In this document: piece after piece, positions 9,079-17,927 of the stretch
Position numbering within the stretch: the stretch's first letter is position 1
How the letters are laid out: the number at the start of each line of letters is the position of its first letter
Origin: Micrococcales bacterium
Lineage (GTDB): Bacteria > Actinomycetota > Actinomycetes > S36-B12 > UBA10799
Assembly: GCA_016719135.1 (NCBI GenBank)
Contig: JADKAV010000005.1
Coordinates: 156,684 to 220,683 of the forward strand
Reading direction: 5' to 3'
DNA length: 64,000 nt
Made by a program: the position numbers and the translations under genes
Notes under the pieces: generated by a model
What the model saw: only the letters and a program-made list of their open reading frames with translations
Told to the model about the DNA's origin: nothing
Databases searched by the model: none

Positions 9079-12000
9079 TCAGCGCAAGCCGGAAGGTGTC
9101 AGGCGGAAGCCGGCGTCCTGCAGTACCTGACTTAACCCGGCGCTGAACACTTCTTCTCCGTTGATCCTGCGGATGAGCACCCGTCGGCGTCTGTGCGCCA
9201 GCCCTTCGAACAGTTGCGTCGCTGCGTTCGCGTCGGCACCCTCCCAGGCGAGCAAGGAACGTCCCGCGGCATCCAGGTAGAACAGCGGCGCGTCGTGTCC
9301 CAGTAGGACCACGCTGCCTGCTTTGCGGGTCGGCTTGCCGCCGGGCACAGACGGCCACGGCACCGTGACACCGAGCGGATTGGCGGGGTCGGTCGCGGCC
9401 AGCAGCACAGGTTCGCCGGTCCGTTCCAGGCGCAGTTGCTCCAAGGCCGCCGCCGTCGCGAACTGGGCACCGCCCAGACCCTCCACGGCGTACACCTGCT
9501 GGCAACGACCGGCGTCGTCCATCCGGCGCAGCACGCTGAACAGGCCGTGGAAACCGCCGGGCACCCGCTCGTTGCCGACCACGGTCCGATCGACGAGCCC
9601 GTAACGGTCGAGCAACGTCTGGGCCCACAGCAGACCCCGGTCGGGGGCCATCGGTCGGTTGATCGCGGACCACCTGCCGGGCATCGGGAGTTGCGGTGTA
9701 CGCGAACGGCGCGGTCGGGCACCGGGGCGACGCATCCGGCGCAGCGGCTCCAGGGAGTCGTTGGTGATCATCGAGCGCCACAGCAGATCCCACAGCGCCT
9801 GCTCCAAGGTGTCACCACCCATGTCCAGTCGGGCAGTCAGATCCCGGAAGAACCACCCGCCGCCGATGGACATCAACTCCCACACGGCCGCGGCCGGCGC
9901 ATCGAGGTCCTCAGTGTCCGGGCCCGGGAGCAGGTCCTCTTTGCCGGCAGGCACGATCGTGATCAGGGCGTCACGAGCACCCAATCGGCCCGCGCCGGTC
10001 CAGGTCAGCTCGCCAGCGGTGGTGAGCTGATCCAACTGGTGGGCCTCGAAACCGGCAACCCGTGCGGGCAGCAGATCGTTCTCCCACACACTGGCCGCCG
10101 CGACATAACCGGCCAGCCGATCGACTGCACCGACGACGGCAGACGGTCCGCGAGCAGGCGAGGCGAGGCGTTGCCAGCGTGGCAGGAATCCGCACAGACG
10201 CTGAGCCGCCACCGGTTCCTGAGCGCCTCGCAGGATCGCGCTGGCCCGTCTGCGGATCCTCTGCAGGACCTCGGGATCGATCCACTCCCCCGTCTCGCCT
10301 GCTGCCGAGAACCGCCCCCAACGCAAAAGTCCGGCCGACTTGCGTTTCTGCAACAGATCCTCGACCACGCTGACGCCGAGGCCCAGGTGATCGCTGACGT
10401 CGCGACTGGCGAACGGTCCGTGCGTGCGGGCGAATCGGCCCAGCAGGTCCCCGACCGGGTCGGCCACCGATTCGGTGAACACCGCCGGCACCTCTGGCGG
10501 GATCACCACGCCGAGGGCATCACGCAGCCGGGGCATGTCTTCCGCGGCGGCGAGCACGGGCCGTCCGGCGACCCGCACGTGGAACGCCCGCCGGGCGGCG
10601 ATCAGAGCCTGCACCAGGCTGTCGTCCACCTGCCGGTCCTGCAATTCGTCCGGGGTCTGGAAGCCCACTGCGCGCAACAGGTCCGTCAGGTCGTCGGCGC
10701 TGCGGATCCGGCCGGGTGTGCGCCATTGCAGATCGGCCTCGACCCCGTCGATCGCCTCCTGCGGGATGATCGAGCGAAGATCGGCGTCGGAGAGTAGTTC
10801 GGCCAGCAATGTCGGATCGATTTCCAGGGCCGCCGCTTGCTGTCCGAGCGGGTTGTCGGCCTCGTACATGAATACCGAGATGTAGGAGAACATCTGGGTC
10901 TGCGCCATCGGACTCGCGGTGGGCGTCTCGACCACCTCCATGTTCATCACGCCATCGCGCAACCCGCGCAGGATCTGGCGCAGCGCGGGCAGGTCGTAGA
11001 CGTCGTCGAGGCACTCTCGAACGGCTTCGAGCACCATCGGGAAACTCGGGTAGGAGGCGGCCACGGACAACAACTGCGCCGATCGTTGACGCTGCTGCCA
11101 CAAGGGGGTGCGTTTACCCGGCGCATTGCGGGTGAGTAGTAGAGCTCGGCTGGAACACTCACGGAACTTGGCCGCGAACACCGCGCTGCGGGTGATCTCC
11201 TGACTCAGTGAGCGGGTCAGATCCTCGGGATCGAGCAGGAGGGCGTCCACCACGCTGGCCCACCATTCGTCGTCCTGATCGGTGTCGAGCAGCCGCATGA
11301 CCAAGCCGTCGTCGGTGGCCATCACCTGCGCATCGATGCCGAGCCGCGCGGTGAGTTCCGCGGACACCAGCAGGGCCCACGGGGCGTTGACGCGGGCGCC
11401 CCACGGCGCGTGGACGACCAGGCGCCAGTCGCCGATCTCGTCCCGGAAGCGTTCAACGACGATCCGCCGGTCGGTCGGCAGCACGGCGGTCGCGGCGATC
11501 TGCTCGCTGAGATAGGTCGCGAGGTTCTCCGCCGCGAATGCGTCCAGGCCATGCACCCGGGCCGCCTTGCGCGGGCCGGTCTTCTCCACCTCGCGCAGGA
11601 ACCCACCGATTGCCGCCCCCATCTCGTAGCTGCGTCCCTGCGCATCGGCATGCCAGAACGGCAGCTTGCCCGGCTTGCCCGGCGCCGGGGTGACCAGCAC
11701 GCGGTCGTGGGTGATCTCCTCGATACGCCAGGACGAGGCCCCCAGTGAGATCACATCACCCACCCGGGACTCGTAGACCATTTCCTCGTCGAGTTCGCCC
11801 ACCCGGCTGTCCTTGGTGCCCACGATGAAGACCGGGAACAGCCCTCGGTCGGGGATAGTGCCGCCGGAGATCACCGCGGTGCGCTGTGCGCCCTGCCGTG
11901 CGGTGAGCATGTCGGTGGTGCGGTCCCACACGATGCGCGGGCGAAGTTGTGCGAAGTCGTCGGACGGGTAGCGCCCGGACAACATGTCGAGCACGGCGTC

Positions 12001-13428
12001 GTAGGCCGCGCGTGGCAGGGTCGCGTACCCGGCTGCGCGACAGACCACGTCGAACAGTTCGTCGACGTGCCAGTCGGCCATCGCGACCATCGCGACGATC
12101 TGCTGGCTGAGCACGTCCAGGGGGTGCCGGGGGATGCGCGTGGCTTCGATCGCCGCATGCCGCATCTGTTCGAGGGCGACCGTGGTGGCGAGCAGATCGC
12201 CGCGGTGGGTGGGGAAGAACACGCCCTTGCTGACCGCATCCAGCCGGTGTCCGGCGCGCCCGAGACGCTGCAAGCCGGAGGCGACCGACGGGGGACATCC
12301 GACCTGCACCATCAGGTCGATGCTGCCCATGTCGATGCCCAACTCCAGGCTGCTGGTGGCCACCACTGCCGGTAGCTTCCCCGACTTCAAGTCGTCCTCG
12401 ATCCCCGCCCGTTCGGATTTGCTCACCGAGCCGTGATGCGCCCGCGCGACGATGGTGGCAGGATTCTGGGCGACCCCCGCAGTGGCCATCACCTGCGCGG
12501 GGACCTCATCGGAGGCCTGCTCATCGGCGGCCAGTTCGTTCAGACGGCTGGACATGCGCTCGCAGACCCGCCGGGAGTTGGTGAACACGATCGTCGACGT
12601 GTGCGTTTCCACCAGGTCCAGGATCGAGTTCTCCACCGCCGGCCAGATCGATGCCCGCCGGGGTTGGCCTTCGGCAGGTTCGGCGAACGTCGTCATGTCG
12701 GGAAGCGGAACCCGCAGTTGCAGGTCGATGTCCTTGGTCGTGGGGGGCGCCACGATCTGCACGTCATGGCCGGGATGCAGGTAGTCGGCGATCGTCTGCA
12801 GCGGTGTGACCGTGGCCGACAGGCCGATGCGCTGCGCGGGGCGGTCGGTCAGAAGATCCAGACGCTCCAGGGACAGGCTCAAGTGCGAGCCGCGTTTGCT
12901 GCCGGCCACCGAGTGGATCTCATCGACGATCACCGTTTGCACGTCGGACAGAAAAGCCCCCGCCTTCGATGTCAGCAGAAGGAACAGCGACTCCGGCGTG
13001 GTGATCAGGATGTCCGGGGGATTGCGGGCCATGCGGGCGCGTTCGGACGCGGGGGTGTCCGCGGTGCGGATCGCGGTGCGGATCTCGCGGGTGGGAAGGC
13101 CCGACGCGGCGGCGACCCGTTCGATCCCGACCAGTGGCGCGCGCAGGTTACGCTCCACGTCGGTGGCCAGGGCGCGCAGTGGCGAGATGTACAGCACGGT
13201 GCAGCCCTGGGTGGCTTCATCGGAGAACAGGCCGTCCAGCGCCCACAGGAACGCTGCCAGGGTCTTGCCCGAGCCGGTGGGGGAGACGACCAGCGTGTCA
13301 CCGCCCCCGGCGATGGCCGCCCACGCCTGGGTCTGTACGTCAGTGGGCGCGGCGAACGCCTGACTGAACCAGGTCCGGGTGGCCGGGCCCATGCCGGGGT
13401 GCAGCGCGGGAGTCAGGTCGTGTGCCAC
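9079..13428 (-). CDS. lhr: ATP-dependent helicase Lhr
   Basis: Lhr is a large 3'-5' ssDNA-dependent ATPase/helicase used in DNA repair. The 1449-residue protein has Walker A (SPTGSGKT) near the N-terminus, a DEIH box (VDEIHSVAG), helicase motifs through the second RecA fold, then the winged-helix and beta-barrel core and the long C-terminal domain of full-length Lhr. Length is close to mycobacterial Lhr (about 1500). The start is GTG 13428, 6 bases after a CACAAT hexamer, preceded by a perfect TTGTCGGTG element that suggests damage-induced, LexA-independent transcription. It converges with clgR, with 7 bases between the stops. Confidence 0.95.
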   Translation of the reverse strand: MAHDLTPALHPGMGPATRTWFSQAFAAPTDVQTQAWAAIAGGGDTLVVSPTGSGKTLAAFLWALDGLFSDEATQGCTVLYISPLRALATDVERNLRAPLVGIERVAAASGLPTREIRTAIRTADTPASERARMARNPPDILITTPESLFLLLTSKAGAFLSDVQTVIVDEIHSVAGSKRGSHLSLSLERLDLLTDRPAQRIGLSATVTPLQTIADYLHPGHDVQIVAPPTTKDIDLQLRVPLPDMTTFAEPAEGQPRRASIWPAVENSILDLVETHTSTIVFTNSRRVCERMSSRLNELAADEQASDEVPAQVMATAGVAQNPATIVARAHHGSVSKSERAGIEDDLKSGKLPAVVATSSLELGIDMGSIDLMVQVGCPPSVASGLQRLGRAGHRLDAVSKGVFFPTHRGDLLATTVALEQMRHAAIEATRIPRHPLDVLSQQIVAMVAMADWHVDELFDVVCRAAGYATLPRAAYDAVLDMLSGRYPSDDFAQLRPRIVWDRTTDMLTARQGAQRTAVISGGTIPDRGLFPVFIVGTKDSRVGELDEEMVYESRVGDVISLGASSWRIEEITHDRVLVTPAPGKPGKLPFWHADAQGRSYEMGAAIGGFLREVEKTGPRKAARVHGLDAFAAENLATYLSEQIAATAVLPTDRRIVVERFRDEIGDWRLVVHAPWGARVNAPWALLVSAELTARLGIDAQVMATDDGLVMRLLDTDQDDEWWASVVDALLLDPEDLTRSLSQEITRSAVFAAKFRECSSRALLLTRNAPGKRTPLWQQRQRSAQLLSVAASYPSFPMVLEAVRECLDDVYDLPALRQILRGLRDGVMNMEVVETPTASPMAQTQMFSYISVFMYEADNPLGQQAAALEIDPTLLAELLSDADLRSIIPQEAIDGVEADLQWRTPGRIRSADDLTDLLRAVGFQTPDELQDRQVDDSLVQALIAARRAFHVRVAGRPVLAAAEDMPRLRDALGVVIPPEVPAVFTESVADPVGDLLGRFARTHGPFASRDVSDHLGLGVSVVEDLLQKRKSAGLLRWGRFSAAGETGEWIDPEVLQRIRRRASAILRGAQEPVAAQRLCGFLPRWQRLASPARGPSAVVGAVDRLAGYVAAASVWENDLLPARVAGFEAHQLDQLTTAGELTWTGAGRLGARDALITIVPAGKEDLLPGPDTEDLDAPAAAVWELMSIGGGWFFRDLTARLDMGGDTLEQALWDLLWRSMITNDSLEPLRRMRRPGARPRRSRTPQLPMPGRWSAINRPMAPDRGLLWAQTLLDRYGLVDRTVVGNERVPGGFHGLFSVLRRMDDAGRCQQVYAVEGLGGAQFATAAALEQLRLERTGEPVLLAATDPANPLGVTVPWPSVPGGKPTRKAGSVVLLGHDAPLFYLDAAGRSLLAWEGADANAATQLFEGLAHRRRRVLIRRINGEEVFSAGLSQVLQDAGFRLTPSGLR

Positions 13429-13434
13429 ACGGCC

Positions 13435-13456
13435 ATTGTGCGTGCGTCACCGACAA
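13435..13456 (-). promoter_or_regulatory. lhr promoter with PafBC-like element
   Basis: Reading on the minus strand: TTGTCGGTG (13456-13448), 7 bases, CACAAT (13440-13435), 6 bases, then the lhr GTG. TTGTCGGTG is the consensus of the LexA-independent damage promoter; the gap to the -10 is one base shorter than the reported 8. Confidence 0.55.
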
Positions 13457-13561
13457 ATGCGCCCACGGGTGTTCGGTGGGCACCGGGCGGGTGAGTGCCT
13501 GGCGGCGACCCCGCTGGCTTCGGGCGGCCCGGCATCGACGGGAAACGCGGCGGTCGCGTGG

Positions 13562-13567
13562 CACACT
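13562..13567 (+). promoter_or_regulatory. DUF3046 gene -10-like element
   Basis: CACACT, 6 bases, then GTG 13574. The A at position 2 and T at position 6 fit the leaderless pattern of this window, although the first base is not T. Confidence 0.35.
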
Positions 13568-13573
13568 GTCGGG

Positions 13574-13768
13574 GTGCGTCTGACCGAGTTCTGGGCCCGG
13601 ATGGAGCAGGTCTTGGGAACGGGCTACTACTCCTCGTGGTCTCAGGACCACGTGCTCGACGAGCTCGGTGGTCGAACCGTCGAGCAGGCACTGCGCGACG
13701 GCGATGATGCCAAGTCGGTGTGGCGGGCGGTGGTGGCCGATCTGCAGCTTCCGGCCACCTTTCGGTGA
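13574..13768 (+). CDS. DUF3046 family protein
   Basis: A 64-residue acidic, aromatic-rich protein of unknown function (MRLTEFWARMEQVLG ... DHVLDELGGRTVEQALRDG). The family is found almost only in actinobacteria and lies directly upstream of recA, as here, 142 bases away. The start GTG 13574 gives the usual family N-terminus; in-frame upstream sequence is not conserved in character. Position suggests a link to recombination or its control, but no function is known and none is claimed. Confidence 0.88.
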   Translation: MRLTEFWARMEQVLGTGYYSSWSQDHVLDELGGRTVEQALRDGDDAKSVWRAVVADLQLPATFR

Positions 13769-13794
13769 GCTGAGTGGGCGTGTCGGCTTCCACA

Positions 13795-13810
13795 TCGAAC
13801 AGGCGTTCGT
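13795..13810 (+). promoter_or_regulatory. SOS (LexA) box before recA
   Basis: TCGAACAGGCGTTCGT is a GAAC-N4-GTTC palindrome extended by CG on both sides. It lies about 100 bases before the recA start codon and matches the actinobacterial LexA operator. Confidence 0.8.
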
Positions 13811-13846
13811 TACAGTTACCCACAGGTGGAACACGTCAAGGCCATT

Positions 13847-13869
13847 TTGTCGTACCGCCTCGGTAGCGT
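13847..13869 (+). promoter_or_regulatory. recA promoter with PafBC-like element
   Basis: TTGTCG (13847-13852), 11 bases, TAGCGT (13864-13869). This equals the TTGTCRGTG-N8-TANNNT layout of the LexA-independent recA promoter of mycobacteria. It is separate from the SOS box 37 bases upstream. Confidence 0.65.
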
Positions 13870-13910
13870 CGAGACGTCGTGAGAAGCGGCACTGATCGGG
13901 AAGGATCCCC

Positions 13911-14996
13911 ATGGCTCAGCAAAGTGGCAACAAGAAGGCGCCAGAACGCGACAAGGCGCTCGAGCAGGCCATCGCACAGATCGACAAGCAGTACGGCAAA
14001 GGGTCGGTCATGCGTCTTGGTGACGAAGGCCGGGTGCCGATCGAGGTGATTCCCACCGGGTCGATCACCCTCGACCTGGCGCTGGGCATCGGAGGGCTGC
14101 CACGCGGGCGGGTCGTGGAGATCTACGGCCCGGAGTCCAGCGGTAAGACGACAGTGGCCCTACACGCGATCGCCAGTGCCCAGAAGGCCGGCGGGATCGC
14201 GGCGTTCATCGACGCCGAGCACGCCTTGGACCCGGAATACGCGGCCAGGCTCGGCGTCGACATCGACTCCTTGCTGGTCAGCCAGCCGGACACCGGTGAG
14301 CAGGCACTGGAGATCTCCGACATGCTGGTGCGCTCCAGTGCCATCGACATCCTCGTGATCGACTCGGTGGCAGCCCTGGTGCCACGCGCGGAGATCGAAG
14401 GGGAGATGGGTGACAGCCACGTCGGCCTGCAGGCCCGCTTGATGAGCCAGGCGCTACGAAAGATGACCGGAGCGCTCAAGAACACCGGCACGACGGCCAT
14501 CTTCATCAACCAGCTGCGCGAGAAGATCGGCGTCATGTTCGGGTCTCCGGAGACCACCACCGGTGGCCGCGCGCTGAAGTTCTATTCGTCGATCCGGCTG
14601 GACGTGCGACGTATCGAAACGTTGAAGGACGGCACCGATCCGGTCGGCAACCGCACCCGGGTCAAGGTGGTCAAGAACAAGGTCGCCCCTCCCTTCAAGC
14701 AAGCGGAGTTCGACATCCTGTACGGCACGGGTATCTCTCGTGAAGGGGGCCTCATCGACATGGGCGTCGAGCACGGACTCGTGCGCAAGGCAGGTGCCTG
14801 GTACACCTACGAAGGCGATCAGCTCGGCCAGGGCAAGGAGAACGCCCGGGCGTTCCTGCTGGACAACCCCGACCTGACCGATGAGCTGGAGAAGCGCCTC
14901 AAGGAGAAACTCGGGATCGGGGCTCGCCTCGACGCACCCGCTGACGAGACGGTGGACCTGACCGGGATCCCGGAACCGGGTCCGCTGGATCTGTGA
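13911..14996 (+). CDS. recA: Recombinase RecA
   Basis: RecA forms filaments on ssDNA, drives strand exchange and triggers LexA self-cleavage. The 361-residue protein has Walker A GPESSGKT (73-80), the FIDAEHALDP and INQLREKIGVMFGSPE segments of the ATPase core and an acidic C-terminus. ATG 13911 follows GGGAAGGA by 6 bases, so this mRNA has a leader of about 35 bases. Its stop overlaps the recX start (GTGA). Two damage-responsive elements lie upstream: a LexA box and a PafBC-type promoter. No intein is present. Confidence 0.99.
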   Translation: MAQQSGNKKAPERDKALEQAIAQIDKQYGKGSVMRLGDEGRVPIEVIPTGSITLDLALGIGGLPRGRVVEIYGPESSGKTTVALHAIASAQKAGGIAAFIDAEHALDPEYAARLGVDIDSLLVSQPDTGEQALEISDMLVRSSAIDILVIDSVAALVPRAEIEGEMGDSHVGLQARLMSQALRKMTGALKNTGTTAIFINQLREKIGVMFGSPETTTGGRALKFYSSIRLDVRRIETLKDGTDPVGNRTRVKVVKNKVAPPFKQAEFDILYGTGISREGGLIDMGVEHGLVRKAGAWYTYEGDQLGQGKENARAFLLDNPDLTDELEKRLKEKLGIGARLDAPADETVDLTGIPEPGPLDL

Positions 14997-15499
14997 CCGG
15001 CGCTGACGATCAGCGTTCCGACCCACGCGAGGTCGGACGCCTGATCGCGCTGCGGCAGCTGGAAGTCAAACCGCGTACAGAGGGGGAACTCTACGACACG
15101 CTGTGCGAACGCGGAATCCCTGCTGAGGTCGCCCAAGGGATCATCGAGCGGTTCGTCGAGGTGGGTCTGCTCGACGACCGGATGTACGCGCGAATGTGGG
15201 TCGAATCCAGGATCCGGTCACGCGGCCTGGGGCTGTCGACCCTGCGACAGGAACTGCGCGCTCACAAGATCCCCGACGACATCATCGCCGAGGCATTGTC
15301 CGAAATCGACGCCGACGACAGTCGGCAGGCCGCTGTCGCGGCGGTGCGGGGCCGGGTCGCCCGCTGCGACCTGCCGCTGTCGCTGAGGGACCAGCGTCGA
15401 TTGCTGGGGTTCCTCATGCGGCGGGGGCACGGCTACGAGGCTGCTCGCACGATCCTCGACGCTGCCGTCGAGCAGGTCGCCGAAGGGGTGAGCAGCTGA
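14993..15499 (+). CDS. recX: Regulatory protein RecX
   Basis: RecX caps and limits growth of RecA filaments. The 168-residue, helix-rich protein has the typical repeated three-helix motifs (KPRTEGELYDTLCERGIP ... FVEVGLLDDRMYARMWVES in two stretches) and is of normal length. GTG 14993 overlaps the recA stop by 4 bases, so the two are translated together. miaB begins 23 bases after its stop, probably with its own start signals. Confidence 0.95.
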   Translation: MTGADDQRSDPREVGRLIALRQLEVKPRTEGELYDTLCERGIPAEVAQGIIERFVEVGLLDDRMYARMWVESRIRSRGLGLSTLRQELRAHKIPDDIIAEALSEIDADDSRQAAVAAVRGRVARCDLPLSLRDQRRLLGFLMRRGHGYEAARTILDAAVEQVAEGVSS

Positions 15500-15522
15500 G
15501 GGCCAGGTACCCTGGTGGGACC

Positions 15523-16968
15523 ATGTCCCGCACCTATCAGGTCCGTACTTACGGCTGCCAGATGAACGTCCACGACTCCGAGCGACTGTCCGGGTTGTTG
15601 GAGGACGCCGGTTACCGTGCCGCCGACGATGAGCAGGTGCCTGATCTGATCGTGTTCAACACCTGCGCAGTGCGCGAGAACGCCGACAACCGCTTGTACG
15701 GCAACCTCGGGCATCTACGGCCGTTGAAGACCGCCAACCCGGACCTGCAGATCGCCGTCGGGGGGTGCCTGGCGCAGAAGGACCGGTTCACGATTGTGGA
15801 TCGCGCACCATGGGTCGACGTCGTGTTCGGCACCCACAACCTGGGTTCGCTGCCGGCACTGCTGGATCGCGCCCGGATCCGCAACGAGGCGCAGGTCGAG
15901 ATTCTCGAACAGCTCGACGAGTTTCCCTCCAATCTGCCTACCCGGCGTGAATCGGCCTTCAACGGCTGGGTAGCGATCAGTGTCGGCTGCAACAACACGT
16001 GCACGTTCTGCATCGTGCCGTCGTTGCGCGGCACGGAGCAGGACCGCTCACCCGAGCAGATCCTGGCCGAGGTCGAGCAGTTGGTGGCCGAAGGGGTCGT
16101 GGAGATCACCCTGCTGGGACAGAACGTCAACGCGTATCGCCACGGCGGGCATCATGGGTTCGCGGACCTCCTTCGTGCGTGCGGCGAGGTGGCAGGTCTG
16201 CGGCGAGTGCGGTTCACCAGCCCACATCCGCGGGACTTCACCGACGACGTCATCGAAGCAATGGCGCAGACGCCCAATGTGATGCCACAACTGCACATGC
16301 CGCTGCAATCCGGCAGCGACGACGTGCTCCGGCGGATGCGTCGCAGTTACCGCGCCCAGCGCTACCTGGGAATCCTGGGCCGCGTGCGCGAGGCGATGCC
16401 GGCGGCGGCGATCACCACGGACATCATCGTCGGATTCCCCGGGGAGACCGAGGTCGACTTCCAAGCCACGCTCGAGGTCGTCGAGCAGTCACGATTTGCC
16501 GGCGCCTACACCTTCCAGTACTCCCCGCGCCCGGGCACACCGGCAGCCGAGTACCCCGATCAGGTCCCGCACGCTGTGGTCCAGGGGCGCTACGAACGCC
16601 TTGTCGAGCGGGTCGACGCGATCGCATGGGAGCAGAACCAGAATCTGGTCGGCCGCGAGGTGGAGGTTCTGGTGTCAGTGGGGGAGGGACGCAAGGACAG
16701 CGCCACCGCCCGTCGGACCGGCCGCGCCGCTGATGGGCGTCTGGTGCATTTCCTCGACAAACCTCTGGAGCCCGACGCGGACTACCAGTCACCGCGTCCC
16801 GGTGACCTGGTCACGACCGCGGTGACCTACGGTGCCCCGCACCACCTCGTGGCTGACGCCGGGGTGCGCCACGTCGAGCGCACCCGGGGTGGAGACGCGC
16901 ATGCGGCGGCCACTGAAGATCAGCAGCCTTCGGTCATGCTCGGCCTGCCGGGACTGCGATCCACCTAG
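15523..16968 (+). CDS. miaB: tRNA-2-methylthio-N6-dimethylallyladenosine synthase MiaB
   Basis: MiaB is a radical-SAM methylthiotransferase acting on isopentenyl-A37 of tRNAs, the step after MiaA, which is encoded 1 kb downstream. The 481-residue protein begins YQVRTYGCQMNVHDSER, has the second cluster's cysteines (GCQMN, NTCAVRENA, GGCLAQK), the radical-SAM CxxxCxxC at 156-163 (CNNTCTFC) and a C-terminal TRAM domain with a short polar tail. ATG 15523 follows GGTGGGA closely; a TACCCT hexamer lies 9 bases upstream, suggesting a very short leader. Confidence 0.96.
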   Translation: MSRTYQVRTYGCQMNVHDSERLSGLLEDAGYRAADDEQVPDLIVFNTCAVRENADNRLYGNLGHLRPLKTANPDLQIAVGGCLAQKDRFTIVDRAPWVDVVFGTHNLGSLPALLDRARIRNEAQVEILEQLDEFPSNLPTRRESAFNGWVAISVGCNNTCTFCIVPSLRGTEQDRSPEQILAEVEQLVAEGVVEITLLGQNVNAYRHGGHHGFADLLRACGEVAGLRRVRFTSPHPRDFTDDVIEAMAQTPNVMPQLHMPLQSGSDDVLRRMRRSYRAQRYLGILGRVREAMPAAAITTDIIVGFPGETEVDFQATLEVVEQSRFAGAYTFQYSPRPGTPAAEYPDQVPHAVVQGRYERLVERVDAIAWEQNQNLVGREVEVLVSVGEGRKDSATARRTGRAADGRLVHFLDKPLEPDADYQSPRPGDLVTTAVTYGAPHHLVADAGVRHVERTRGGDAHAAATEDQQPSVMLGLPGLRST

Positions 16969-17533
16969 CGACGAAGTACAAAACGCCGTACTGGTCATCC
17001 ACGGCATCCACCTGGGCAGACACCACCTGGTCAAGGCGCTGTGCAAGTCGTTTCCATGCGGGTGCCCCGGCGGCAGCGACCGTTTCGGCCAGGGCGAGAT
17101 CGAGATCGGCCAGTTCTGTGGGGACGCCACGTCCGATCGCTGCAAGCACGTGGTCGTCGAACGGAACGGCACGGTCATCGAGGTGTCGGGGTGCCTTCTC
17201 GGTGCGCGATGCGCTGCCGTCACCCATCACCAGCAACGCGTCGAAGTCCCGGGGCTCGGCCGTGTCGCTGCCCACGGCAACCGCGCTTCGTCCCCGCAAG
17301 AGCCACCGGCCGACGGCCACCGGCAGTTCCACGGCGGGCCCGTCGCCGATGGTCCGGCCGAAACCGTCCAGCGACCAATCCGGTCCTCGGTCCTCGACAC
17401 GCCCCGCCGCCAGAATCCCGATCCGCGATGCGCCGTCACACGCCCAGTCCACTGCTTCAAGGGCGGCAGCACGAAGTGTCTCGAGTTCGCCCGCGGCCCC
17501 CGTGGCGAGTTCGGGGATGAGCAGCGGCGTCAT
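16934..17533 (-). CDS. Class III extradiol dioxygenase-like protein, unknown function
   Basis: This protein occupies the slot between miaB and miaA held in many actinobacteria by a relative of the class III extradiol dioxygenase B subunit (Rv2728c-type). It has MTPLLIPELATG near the start, LLVMGDGSASRTEKAPRHLD in the middle and a C-terminal DDQYGVLYFVARW. Catalytic metal ligands are not evident, so enzymatic activity is doubtful. The first ATG (17533) cuts into the expected first strand (VAFLPMTPLLIPE). The frame is open upstream to an ATT at 17554 but has no ATG, GTG or TTG, so the true start may be that ATT. It overlaps the miaB 3' end by 35 bases. Confidence 0.7.
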   Translation of the reverse strand: MTPLLIPELATGAAGELETLRAAALEAVDWACDGASRIGILAAGRVEDRGPDWSLDGFGRTIGDGPAVELPVAVGRWLLRGRSAVAVGSDTAEPRDFDALLVMGDGSASRTEKAPRHLDDRAVPFDDHVLAAIGRGVPTELADLDLALAETVAAAGAPAWKRLAQRLDQVVSAQVDAVDDQYGVLYFVARWIAVPAGRA

Positions 17534-17571
17534 GGGCAGGAAAGCGACCCGAATGCTGCCCTGATCGGCGT

Positions 17572-17895
17572 TCAGGTTTCTTCCGGCTTCTTGGAGACCG
17601 CGCCCTTGACCGCGTTGGTGGCCTCGCTGGCCTTCTGACTCAGCGTGCTGGAGGCGGCCTGCGCCTTGTCCAGGGCGCCAGCCACGACCTCGTCAACTTT
17701 CGCTGTAACGGCAGATGCGCTTCCACCGGTCTTGTCATCGAAGGTGTCGGTGAGTTTGTCAACGGCCTTGGCCACCTTGTCGCCCTGCTGGTCGGCCAGT
17801 CCGCCCACGGTGGACTTGGCCTGGTCCACAAGATCGTCGGCCTTCTTCTTCACTTCGTCGAAAGTTCCCACCAACAGCTCCTTCGGGTTGATCAC
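17572..17895 (-). CDS. Small helical Lys/Ala-rich protein, unknown
   Basis: A predicted 107-residue protein made of long amphipathic helices rich in Ala, Lys, Asp and Thr, without cysteines or signal peptide (MINPKELLVGTFDEVKKKAD, then DKVAKAVDKL-type repeats). It resembles small coiled-coil or phasin-like proteins in composition only. GTG 17895 is chosen because the downstream sequence has the gene's composition and the upstream does not. It is divergent from miaA with 32 bases between starts and is followed by the dioxygenase-like gene on the same strand. No function can be assigned. Confidence 0.65.
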   Translation of the reverse strand: MINPKELLVGTFDEVKKKADDLVDQAKSTVGGLADQQGDKVAKAVDKLTDTFDDKTGGSASAVTAKVDEVVAGALDKAQAASSTLSQKASEATNAVKGAVSKKPEET

Positions 17896-17915
17896 CGGTA
17901 TCCCAGGATAGGGAC

Positions 17916-17921
17916 GACAAT
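17916..17921 (+). promoter_or_regulatory. miaA -10-like element, leaderless start
   Basis: GACAAT, 6 bases, GTG 17928. The same GACAAT hexamer precedes parC. Confidence 0.45.
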
Positions 17922-17927
17922 GAAGAG

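Noticed and set aside
9436..13494. Long plus-strand frames opposite lhr
   Set aside because: Antisense to a full-length helicase with intact motifs; His/Gln/Arg-rich shadow composition.
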